Shown: piece by piece, positions 36,064-48,000 of the stretch | Layout of the letters: the number at the start of each line of letters is the position of its first letter | Numbering within the stretch: the first letter of the stretch is position 1 | NCBI RefSeq assembly: GCF_932276165.1 | Contig: NC_064004.1 | Location: 1,808,001 to 1,872,000 of the forward strand | DNA from: Plutella xylostella | Lineage: Eukaryota > Arthropoda > Insecta > Lepidoptera > Plutellidae | DNA: 64,000 nucleotides | Direction: 5' to 3' | Made by a program: the position numbers and the translations under genes | Notes under the pieces: model-generated | Told to the model about the DNA's origin: nothing | Databases searched by the model: none | What the model saw: only the letters and a program-made list of their open reading frames with translations

Positions 36064-36990
36064 AGTTGCCCCCGGTGTTCCTCAAGGCATCGTTCTGAGT
36101 CCCATAACCTTCAAAATGTGTGTTGCAAGGAGTAATGAGTTAGTAAGCTTAAGTGGCAGTGGGCTGGTCACATCTGTCGAAGAACCGATGACTGATGGGG
36201 TAAACGTGTTCTGGAGTGGAGGTCGCGACTAGGCAAACGTAGTGTGGGACGCCCTCCGGCTAGATGGCGTGACGACTTGCGAAAGGTGGCTGGTTATGAT
36301 CGGATGCGGAAAGCTAAAGATCGCACCCTGTGGCGTGCTTTGGGAGAGGCCTACGTCCAGCAGTGGACTGCTATAGGCTGATGATGATGATGATGTTAGA
36401 GAAGGCGTCTTTAAGCTATCTTTTTTCGTCTTGGAGTAATTTGATGCTTTTCTTAGTGGAACCTTTTCATTGCCCGTGAGTGTAGTTGCCCCCGGTGTTC
36501 CTCAAGGCATCTTTCTGGGTCCCATAACCTTCAATATGTGGGTTGCAAGTAGTAATGAGTTAGTAAGCTTAAGTGGCAGTGGGCTGGTCACATCTGTCGA
36601 AGAACCGATGACCGATGGGGTAAACGTGTTCTGGAGTGGAGGCCGCGACTAGGCAAACGTAGTGTGGGACGCCCTCCGGCTAGATAGGGTGACGACTTGC
36701 GAAAGGTGGCTGGTTATGATTGGATGCGGAAAGCTAAAGATCGCATCCAGTGGCGTGCTTTGGGAGAGGCCTACGTCCAGCAGTGGACTGCTATAGGCTG
36801 GTGATGATGATGTTAGAGAAGGCGTCTTTAAGCTATCTTTTTCCGTCTAGGAGTAATTTGATGCTTTTCTTAGTGGAACCTTTTCATTGCCCGTGAGTGT
36901 AGTTGCCCCCGGTGTTCCTCAAGGCATCGTTCTGGGTCCCATAACCTTCAATATGTGTGTTGCAAGTAGTAATGGATGTCAGGAAGTAAT
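36064..36990 (+). repeat. Tandem ~418-bp repeat of fused RTE LINE tail and TIR-element end
   Basis: Copies start at 36064, 36484 and 36901 (periods 420 and 417); the third is cut after about 75 bp. Each unit begins in a reverse-transcriptase piece (GVPQGI-LGPITF). It continues with the RTE-type C-terminal sequence (WRALGEAYVQQWTAIG in one frame) and a (GATGAT)n tail, and ends with the right end of the 29142-29647 element (CCTTTTCATTGCCCGTGAGTG). Confidence 0.85.
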
Positions 36991-37139
36991 CAAATCCGCG
37001 TTAGAGCAGCGTTATCGGCGATCGGCTGTACTAATGTCGTCTTCAGTTTGCGAGCGTAATCGCGAAATTTATCTCAATAGTGCTAAAACGTCAAGTGACT
37101 TCATTGTCTTTGTAAAACGAGGAGTGTTTTTATGAAGGA

Positions 37140-38690
37140 CTCTTAGTTTATCTCATCGACTATACATAAATGATAAATAATAGATAAACCAGGTGAGTCT
37201 TTCGTAGATGCACATCCGCAAGTAGGTTATAGAGCTCTTCATTCTGAACAAATTTTGTTATAATAACCTTGGGATATCGCAAAAAAAACAATGTTTACGT
37301 GACTTTGTGTATGGGGAGTAGATTTTTCTTTTCCGTGATACCCCAAGGTCATTTCTGTCAAGATTTCAGTGGACTACTTTCGGATATGCATGTAATCAAC
37401 CTGTATTATAGGGTCTATGTATGTATAATAATATGGCCTCACATTTTGTCGAAACGCGAAAAATCCAGTCGCTGCTAATTCATTAAAGTGTGTCAACTTT
37501 CTACTATGAATTACTAGCTTTTTTCTCGAGCTTCCTTACACCATATTCACCGTATCCTATAGCCGTTTAGTTAGACATGAAAGATGAAAAAATATCAAAC
37601 ATTGCACTGTATAAGTTTTACGTTTTTGTAAATAAAGCCGTATTTAAATGGGTTAATTATTATAAATCTCTATCCTCCACGGGACAGGCATTGCCTAGTG
37701 TGGAGGTCAGTATATCACCATCTATTGTATATATTTTTTAAAGGAAATAAACATTTTTACTTTTACTTTACTTTACTACTTTTGGATTAAGTATTATTAA
37801 GTAATACAAAGCTAGTAAGTAGATGACATCTTTTTGTTGCAAACAATTATACGAAATAAACTTTTGACTTACGCTACAGCGAATGTTTTTTTTGTCTTTA
37901 AGTAGTTAAATTAAAAAAATACTTACAATTGATTCTTTTCTAATATTAGCTCATCCTTCACCTTTTGATCTAAGACATCTTATAAATACTTACTCACTAT
38001 TTAGAAAATTGGTATTTTGGCTGTTCGCTGACAATAATTTTAAAGCATACTTTGCAAAGCAAATTTTTGGAAAATTGGGTTCGTTTGGTGGCGACATTTT
38101 GTGAGGGGAACTTTTTCATTTCTCGCGAGTGTATCTGTCTGTGATTCACATAGCTTGAATTCATACAATGATTGTCAAGGTCATCGATCAACTGGGTGAC
38201 AATTGAATGGGGCACCAGCACTTTGACTTGCTGGACTTAGGCCCCACCAAGAAACCCTAAATTTCTGTGGGGTCACCACCGAACATTATTTATTTATTTA
38301 TTTATATACAATATATACTTACAAAACACAGTTACAAAAATGGGACTTAAAAGTAGTGTATACAAAGGCGGGCTTATTGCCAATATTATATTATTTTTTT
38401 AAATATATTTTTACAAAATATTTACCTTTTATTTGGTAGTATTTATAGGTTGTTTCTGAATGACGTCGTAGTTTTTAACGTATAGCTATCAAAGACGTTA
38501 TTGATACTTCTACTATACAAATGAGGTGTTTAAATATAAAACAGCATTGTTTTCTTCACCATTATCATATCTGGAGTCTGTTATATTTTAATGAGACGTA
38601 GATCAGATTATAAACTAATCGACTTTTTAGGTGTTAGCACTTGTTTCTAACTGTGGTAAAGTAAGCGTTGTGGCACCTTTCGTGCACAAT
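37140..38690. other. ACLY first intron, LINE tails only
   Basis: Old LINE 3' ends near 37670-37790 and 38235-38400 (TTATTTATTTATT runs). No coding signal. Confidence 0.4.
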
Positions 38691-39015
38691 GGGAGATTTT
38701 CAACCACAGACAAAAACCGATTATAGATGGCGCTAGTAAAACTTCATACTCAACAGTACTGTTTTTTTTAAGCCGGCATGGATTCCAGTCCATTCAGCCA
38801 ATACAAAAACCCAATCGATGTGAATTCAACCATATGCAATAACTAGCTGTTATATTATGCATAATATTAAGTGTTAACTAGTTTAAGACAGCTTTGTACC
38901 ATTTATGACATCTTCCGTTCCCTCAGAAGAATGCAGCTCATAAAAAACGACAGGCCGGATGCCATCTATTGGTCGATTTTGGAACTTTTAAACGTCAAAA
39001 GAAAATCTCCCATTT
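38688..39015. mobile_element. Short TIR element, AATGGGAGATTTTC ends
   Basis: AATGGGAGATTTTC pairs with GAAAATCTCCCATT. The 300-bp core is non-coding. Confidence 0.55.
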
Positions 39016-39581
39016 AATTAATTTTTCGTGGCAAGTATTTATCTATTTGGTAATAAGTATCGGAGTGACGAACAAAAGACGACGTACCTGCGGTGGTACT
39101 CGTCGGCTTGACCTTTGACTTGTCATTGACGTAGCACTGTTTACGCGATACACGCGGCGCATTCCGTGAAAAACACGGAAAAAGGGGGTTTATAGGTTTT
39201 AGGCTGTCTGTGGGCTGTTCGTCCGTTACTCCGACGCTGCAGATGCGTTTACTACTTCAGTTTCGCACACTCCCCGCGCCGATTGTCCCGCGATTAAATG
39301 ACGTATCGTTCTATTGGCGGGACAATCGACTGTCGATGAACCGACCAGAATCTGTCAATTTAGTATCTGAGATTAAAAAACAGACAGGGTTACCCCTCGG
39401 CACTAAATAGATACCTGATAACTGCTACTGGGTGTCTGTCTGTCAGTTCCACACCTGAGAATGTCAAGAAGTATGGAATGCAGAGCTGTAACCTTGACTT
39501 ACTGTAACTATAACAGTATACGCTAATTAAAAAAAACTTAATAAAAAATATATTATGAGTCTCGTTTCATTGAGACTGAGA

Positions 39582-39831
39582 GACCGAATGGCGTAGTGGT
39601 TAGTGACCCTGACTACTGAGCCGATGGTCCCGGGTTCGATTCCCGGCTGGGGCAGATATTTGTTTAAACACAGATATTTGTTCTCGGGTCTTGGATGTGC
39701 CGTAAAATGGCAATAGGCCCGCCCCCTATTACATTGGGACTAACATAACACTGGCGAAAAGTGGGTGCAGCAATGCACCTCTGCCTACCCCGCAAGGGAG
39801 TACATTAGTACAAGGCGTGAGTGCGTGTGTG
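39582..39831 (+). mobile_element. tRNA-headed SINE, full length
   Basis: Starts GACCGAATGGCGTAGTGGTT with box A- and box B-like motifs (GGTTCGATTCCCGGC) and ends AAGGCGTGAGTGCGTGTGTG. Confidence 0.9.
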
Positions 39832-39971
39832 TCTCGTTTCATTAAATGATTGTAATTTTATATTTATTCAGAATAAAGAAAATTTCCACAATCTCTACTA
39901 GAAAAACACTACTACTCCCTTTGCACAAAATTAGAACTAAAACACAAAAATTGACTTTAGGATTCTCTCTC

Positions 39972-40160
39972 TCAGCCTTCTATAGTCCACTGTTGGACAT
40001 AGGCCTCTCCTAACGATCGCCACCCCAAACGGTCACCCGCCATCTGCATCCAGCGGCTTCCCGCTACCTTCCGCAGATCATCAGACCAACGGGTTGGGAG
40101 GCGACCGACACGACGCCGTTTGCTAACACGGGGTCTCCACTCCAAGACTTTAGGATTAGT
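39972..40160 (-). mobile_element. RTE LINE C-terminal remnant
   Basis: The minus-strand frame carries RRVGRLPTRWSDDLRKVAG and then WRSLGEAYVQQW, the usual end of RTE-clade ORFs. Confidence 0.75.
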
Positions 40161-40199
40161 TCTGTAAATTTTTGTGATTTTTTTCTGTAAAAACATAAT

Positions 40200-41930
40200 T
40201 TTGTGACTTCAGAATCGCTCACAGCTTTTCGAAATGATTTTGGTAAACGCGTCTTTTAATTTTCACTCCGCATACCAATTAAAAAAAAATTGCGCGCCAT
40301 AGCAACAGCGGCCAAGACGGCCGAGTGTGGGTGAGTTTAATACTCTGACCTACATAATATATTTCAACGAATGCCAAGATCACGGTCACCGTAGCCGGGG
40401 CAACGATCTCAATGTAACGTTGTATAAAACTAGTTATGTGAACAGTGGCCTGCAATAATAAGTGTCACACTTTCAAAATGACAACAACAAGTCATTGCTT
40501 CGTTTACTATTTTTTAACAATATACACGAAAATATATTTAAATTAATTTAACACACAAATTTGTTCAGTAGACGATTTAACTTCCTTTCAGCTTACAATT
40601 AACACTTTGGTAACATAATACTTAAAAGACAATTTAAAAGGGTAGGACTTACCTATTTTTGCAGCCCAGTGTAGTTTTATAGATGATATATAACTGTTTC
40701 AAGGTTTTCCCCGCGATTTAATTAAATTAAACCTCGACGGACAACGGTAACAATGATTATGCTTAGGCATAGGCACTATATTATATATATTATTTTATTT
40801 ATTTTTCGTTATAGTGTGGTGGAAAAGCGATAAAAAATATTCTCTACGTAATAGGTACTCTACTGATAAACTACTAAAGCCTAGTATTCTACGCAGCCTG
40901 TGAAAGAAGTGTTAAGATAAAATTCCGTGTTTTTTTATAATTTTCTACCCTTATTTGTCTATGTATATTTCTTTTCACGAAATTAATTTCATTTTAGGTC
41001 ACCCATTATAAGTGAAAGTTGTTCATAATTATGATGTAGGTACTTACGTATTTACTATTACAAACTTACGCGATTTTTTTCTTTCGTCCCCTCAAACTTT
41101 TAAGGACAATACAAAAAAAGGTTAAAAATCAAAACAATCATTTTTGGTCCACATTCTAACCTCAATAACTGGAAAGTGACAGGTGACGTGACCGGTTGCC
41201 GCGCCGAATGCTGCCCTCTGATTGGCTAACTGCGGTGGCGTGTCATGGCGCGATTGCGAATCGTCTTTTTGTAGTTTTTTTATGCGAAATGGAACCTTAT
41301 CTCGTGAATGCTATGATGGCCATCGAAGATGGGTTGTAATGGATGGTTTTATGGTAATCTTAATAGTTGTTAGTTAGTTGTAAGATGGACATTCTCAACA
41401 TAGCTTGTAATTTATAATCTTCCTTTAACACAACTATAAAAAAAAATACAAATTAATTGTTCTTATCTATTTGTAACATATCGTCATTATCGTTATCACC
41501 TTAAATAATCGAATTTTTTATGATCATAAAAATCAAAATCTCATTTCCTTTAGTTCGTTTAGATTAGATTAGGAAGTGGAATATATTTCTGACAACTTGT
41601 TTTTCAGCAATATTATGATTAGATTAGGTTAGTTTAAGATCTGTTAAGATTAATCTGATTAACATGACATAACCACAGACGTCTAGTGCACATAACATAA
41701 ACAGTCACGCTACTCAATAATGCACTTCAAATTTTATTTTTTTTGGCCACTTAGATAAACAATATACGAGAAAGATGAAGTGTCAGTGCAAAAGAAACGC
41801 CTTTTTACAAATTACAACCCACTTCTACCACTAAGCTCTTATTTTGAACGTTATTATATGTGACAGATTATCTTTTTCGTAGGTATATCGTTAATCTAAG
41901 GTTCAGAATGACCCGCCAAGTTACCCCATA
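40200..41930. other. ACLY first intron, no feature
   Basis: AT-rich DNA; no exon or clear repeat seen. Confidence 0.4.
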
Positions 41931-42032
41931 TACAGTGTGTTATTTTTCGGACCCGACAAACTTTAAGGGTGGATTTTACGAGTAATTTCATCGAGTAAAA
42001 AGTTTGTCAGGTCCGAAAAATAACACACTGTA
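41931..42032. mobile_element. MITE with TACAGTGTGTTATTTTTCGG ends
   Basis: Perfect inverted ends of 25 bp or more (TACAGTGTGTTATTTTTCGG with mirror), 102 bp in all, ending 52 bp before the ACLY exon at 42085. The outer TA fits a mariner-type target. Confidence 0.85.
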
Positions 42033-42084
42033 TAAAAAAAACGTGAACCGTAAAATTAATATGTCTTTATATGTTTATTTTCAG

Positions 42085-45000
42085 ATAACACCATCGGCCA
42101 CATGAAGCGGGAGCAGCACACTGAAACAGTCTGAAACTCATCTGACCGTCCCGTTGGACCCTAAATAAATAAGATATTTAGAAAAAACACGCAAACATGT
42201 CGTCCAAAGCGATCTACGAAGCCACCGGCAAAGACCTTATTAATAGGTGAGTAAATTTATCGAGTAAAAAATACTCCTAATCCAACTTATTATAACTTAT
42301 ATTAACGAAATGAAATTAGGCGTTTTTTTAAGTAGCTTTGCAACTAGTAAAAGATGGAAGATTTTTTTTCACTCTAAATTAAAACAGATACGCCTAGTCT
42401 ATAACTATCGTGAGGGGGAATTTATAATAAATTTTCGTAGGTACTTATAAACTTTTTTTGGTTGGTTTTGGCACTTGATTCAACAGAATCAAGTGTGCAA
42501 CAGCAAAGCAAGCGTTTAAATCATTTGTGATACTTATTAATTTTGTGTTCTCTGTCTGCACCAAATGTATCGAACATACCTACTTTTTTGTCTAACTCAA
42601 CTTAGTGCAACTTTATGAGATGAGTCCCTTTTTGTTCTGAGGGTGCCATAATGTCTCTTCTTACACTACTACAACAACATCAAATGTAATACCTATAGAA
42701 CATACTTTTTGCTGTCCTCTTTTTGACGAACTCAACTTGGTGCAACTTTGTGAGTTACGCCCCTTTTGTTCTGAGGCTTCCTTATTTTTTTTTCATCATT
42801 ATTAACGTTCTCCTTGTCTCAATAATTCCAGGCACATCCAGTCCGGCACCGCGATGGTGCCGTGCCGGTTCGCCACGTTCGAGCAGGGCACCGTGTGGGA
42901 GGACGAGCTTGGGAAGAACCCGTGGCTCGCTAAAGAGGTAAAGTAATCTTATATAATTTAGAAACCTACGTGTGCAGCATGTTATATCTAAGTCGGAAAA
43001 TGAAATCAGAATGTCAAAATTCGCCAAAAAATATAGAACTTTGTTGGTCACGTGACTTTGTAGTATACTTACCCTTTTTGCAACATTCTGTTTAATTTAT
43101 AAATCCCCCTAAAATGCTATTGCGCCTGGTCTTGACAGTTCATGTGACGTAATAATGACCATGGCTTAGGGTGTTTTTAATATGGTGCTGATTTCATCAA
43201 GCATTGGGGATCGCACGCCATTTTCCCGCGCGTCCACGCATTACAATAAATAGTTGTTTGAAAATAACACTTGCGTGCGGGGCAATCCCACGTGCGTGAT
43301 GAAATCTGCACGATATTAAAAACACCCTTATATCGTCGACGTCTTGAGAGATGAATTGAATATCACTTTCATTAACCGTTTTTAGGCGCTATAGCATTTT
43401 ACTATAATTATTGTATAATGAATGAGAAAGTGATATTACACTCTTTGGTACATAAGTTTAGGGAAGCGAAGTCAATTCAGTTTGAATAGTTATAGTTATA
43501 TATACAAAAAAACAGAGTGTTGCAAAAGTGTCAGTAACCCTAAACGCAAGGGGTTATTTAAATCAAATTCTAATCATATTTATTGACAATATTCTGAACA
43601 ACTATTGTCATACGATACGACTTTTGCAAATTCGTGAAAATCCTTTCAACTTCCAGTTCCATCTTTGTAGTCACTATACAGTATCAATATGAACACATTG
43701 TTTTCTATTTCCTAGTCAATACTACTGATTTGAATTCCAGAACACGTTATATTATGCGATGTGCATTTGTAATGCATTTGGGCTGATTTATTTACCTACA
43801 TTGTTTATCCATAATACATAGTTATTTACATTCTATTACATGGGCTGATGCTAACTGGCTAAAGCGCCGAAGGTCCCGGTGTCGATTACCGTCTGTAGAT
43901 CATATTTACCCAAAGAATAGTGTCCATGGTAAAATAAACTAAACTCTTTTCATCCCGTAATTTAGAAGGTAGATAAACAGCAGACATTTATATACTAACC
44001 CCTTTATTCATAGAAAAGTTGTAGGACGTTTTAGCTATTGAACTGTTTTGTCCCTCTCTTGTCAAAGAACAAATTTTGTCCCTCTCTGTCAACATAATAG
44101 TTACTTTAGGTAAAACGTCCCATAACTTTAAGTATACATACGCGGTAAGTATACAGTGGTTTAATTGAAAAGGAAGAATAAAAGTCTGCTATTATCTATT
44201 CTCTAAAAGACGGAAAAAATTAGTGTTGCCACGAATAGTGAATTGGCCGAATACCGAATACCGAATATTCGGCGACGCTACCGGCCGAAGCGCCGAATAT
44301 TCGGCCGCCGAATATTCGGCGCTACAACCTGTTTTTTTTGTTCCTGGAACTGCTTTGAAGAAGTCGCTACAGGTTATATGAGAAATGCTAATTATTAGGA
44401 GGCAGAATGCTGTGGCAAACGAGTTGAATTTTTATTTAGTAATAGTTCGCCTAGATCGGATGGCCGATCCTTACAAGTGGTGGTCAGCAAACAAAAAACA
44501 ATACCCGAACCTTTTGAAATTTGGAAAAACTTATCTTTCTTCACCTGGAAGTAGCGTTTGAGTTTAAGTATGGCGGGCGGGGGCCAGCAGAGGGTTCACC
44601 ATTTAGTTGAATGTTACTTAGATAGGTAGACCTTGTGTGGCGGTCAAGTTGGTCCCCGCCTGCGATACTTTCCATTAGCATTGAGGCTTGTTTTCATCTT
44701 TTTAGCGCGCAGTCGGGTTTTTTGTTTGTTTATAATTATATTTTTTTATTTGTAACTTTTTCGTTGTTTCATATTTTATGAAATATTATGTCAGTAGTCG
44801 GGTTTTAGTTTATGAACATTTTTTATTTCAATAATTTCGGTGTTGTGATTTAAATACTTACCTACAATATGCATATTTTTGTAATGTGCTAATCAAGCGT
44901 TTTCATTTGATACCCCACATGGCATTGTTGGAAAAGTATTATTTTTTCGATCATCACTTTATGTCCTCTAGAGGGCGCTATATACATTTTAATGTAACGT

Positions 45001-48000
45001 CACATAGCCTATAACCATCGCGCAATTAAGACGCTTCTAACGATACCTCATACATTAAAATCTATCAAGCCGTTTAAGCTACAGGAGGGAACAAAGAAAC
45101 AGACAAACATACATACATACATACAAACATACAAGCGAAAAACATTACCCTCCTCCTTCGGCAGTCGGGTAAAAATGCTGAAATGCTCGTTTTTATCCAG
45201 CACAACTTACTACTGATTAATTTTAAGTACTAAAATGTTGTGATTTGGAAATAAATACACATTTTTACATGATTTACTATTCGGTATTCGGCCCGAATAG
45301 TACGCACTATTCGGCCGAATACCGAATACTGAAAAAACTGGCCGAATAGGCCGAATACCGAATAGTTGCCGAATATTCGTGGCATCTCTAGAAAAAATAT
45401 AATTTCGATTCTTTCATAAATTCATAAAGTGCATTCATATTTAGTATGGCCACCAGGCTAATGACGTCAGACCTTCTAACATCAATGAATATTTTAACTT
45501 AATATTAGTTAACTTTGTAATTTTTCATAAAAAGTAGGTACCTATCCCATTTTTTTGACTGAAAATTAAAATTGAGGAAACTGGCATATTGATTTTTTTC
45601 CTTTTCATTATCTAAACTTGTTCGCCCAGCCCTAACACAAAAGCCCTTCTACCCACAGAACCTAGTAGTAAAACCGGACCAGCTGATCAAGCGGCGCGGC
45701 AAGCTCGGTTTAGTGGGCGTGAACAAGTCCGCCGCGGAGGTGCGCCGTTGGCTGAGCGCGCACGTGGGCAAGACGCAGGCGGTGGGCGCGACCAATGGCG
45801 TGCTGCGCCACTTCATCGTCGAGCCGTTTGTGAAGCACGATGCGGTGAGTTGATTGGTGGAGTTGTGGCGTGTGGTTGTTGAAAGCCAATGAGCGTGCTG
45901 GGTATAGGAACACTCAGTCCTTGGTCTTTCTCATCCAGACACTACCAGCCCAATGTCGAAGTTCCATTCTGTCGGAACCTAGCTCTTTCGAATCTATCCA
46001 TATGCCCTTAATGTCTAAACAGCCTATGTAAGATTGAATAATGCTGCTCAACACGCTAGTTAGTTGATGTGGTCACACATCTAGACGTACCTACTGCTTT
46101 TCTCGTGATGTTTTCCTTCACCGTAACCGTTTGTACTTAATTTACTTCATTGTCATCACCATCAGACCGGAATCGTTCACTGCTGGACATAGTCTTCTAC
46201 CAGTTTCTACCAGCTATATATATATATAGGGACTGTCTTACGGCTTAAACCGTCTTGTCTTGAAAGATATATATAACTTTAGTCAGATAAAAGTTATCTG
46301 AGAGATAATTCTGATGCTGCATGCTGTCGCGTCTGAATGTTTGTATAGACACCGACAGCAAAAATTTTATTCCTTAGATATCATTTATCTGACCATTGCA
46401 AAATCAGCCCCAAATGACTATGTAAAATAACAAGAATGTTTTTTTCTCAACAGTCCGAAGAGATGTACATCTGCATCCAGTCGGGGCGGCGGGCGGACAC
46501 CATCCTGTTCCACCATCAGGGCGGCGTGGACGTGGGCGACGTGGACGCCGTCGCCACCAGGCTCGAGGTGAGTAGAGGACACTAGAGAACGCGTGTGTAC
46601 ATCTGCATCCAGTCAGGGTGGCGTGGACGTGGGCGACGTGGACGCCGTCGCCACCAGGCTCGAGGTGAGTAGAGGACACTAGAGGACGCGTGTATGTACA
46701 TCTGCATCCAGTCGGGGCGGCGTGGACGTCGGCGACGTGGACGCCGTCGCCACCAGGCTCGAGGTGAGTAGAGGACACTAGAGGACGCGTGTATGTACAT
46801 CTGCATCCAGTCGGGGCGGCGTGGACGTGGGCGACGTGGACGCCGTCGCCACCAGGCTCGAGGTGAGTAGAGTACACTAGAGGACGCGTGTATGTACATC
46901 TGCATCCAGTCGGGGCGGCGTGGACGTCGGCGACGTGGACGCCGTCGCCACCAGGCTCGAGGTGAGTAGAGGACACTAGAGGACGCGTGTATGTACATCT
47001 GCATCCAGCCCTTCTGTCTCTGGACTCTCTACAATCGAGTCGTGGTGACGATCAGTAATGGAACAGAGATTGTTATCACCGTACCTTCTTCTTCTTAGCG
47101 TTTCAACACTAGAGCTGGGTTTTGTCGCCGAGGTGATTAGCCAGTCAGGGTACCATTAGTCGCTGCAAAATCCTTATGGATTATTGCTTCAGGAGGCTCC
47201 CTTCTTTCAACCCTGAAACCCCATATATGATTTTTTTTATACAGTAACTAACGGATGTATGTATTGCAGGTCCCCGTGGACACTTTCCCCGATGCGCAGG
47301 CCGTCAGCAACACATTGCTGGTCAACGTGACGTCTCAGAGGAACAAGCAGTAAGTGTTCATGTTACTGTAACAAGCTTCTATAATATGCTTTAACTGTGA
47401 ATACGGGGACGTGCTTTTAGATGTATACTATCTGTTCCCGCCAGCTTCGCTTTGCCTTATAAAGTTTTCCCGTGGGAGCGAAGAAAGCGAAGCTCGCGGT
47501 AACAGCTAGTTAAAAATAAATTGTTTTTTAATAACTGTTTCCCTCGTCCCCAGAATCCTGACAACCTTCATCACGGCTCTATACCGCGTTTTCGTCGACC
47601 TCTACTTCACATACATGGAGATAAACCCGATAGTGGTCACCAACGAACGCATCTACCTGCTGGACCTGGCCGCCAAGCTCGACCAGACCGCCGGTCAGTA
47701 TCGTTCATTCATTCATTCATTCACCTGTACTTCACATACATGGAGATAAACCCGATAGTGGTGACCAATGGCCGCCAAGCTCGACCAGACCGCCGGTCAG
47801 TATCGTTCATTCATTCATTCATTCATTCATTCACCTGCACTTCACATACATGGAGATAAACCCGATAGTGGTCACCAACGAGCGCATCTACCTGCTGGAC
47901 CTGGCCGCCAAGCTCGACCAGACCGCCGGTCAGTATCGTTCATTCATTCATTCATTCACCTGTACTTCACATACATGGAGATAAACCCGATAGTGGTGAC

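Noticed and set aside
46404..47004. Long minus-strand frames of 140 and 190 codons with repeated protein units
   Set aside because: They are antisense readings of the ACLY exon 5 array; the repetition comes from the DNA array and not from a protein.
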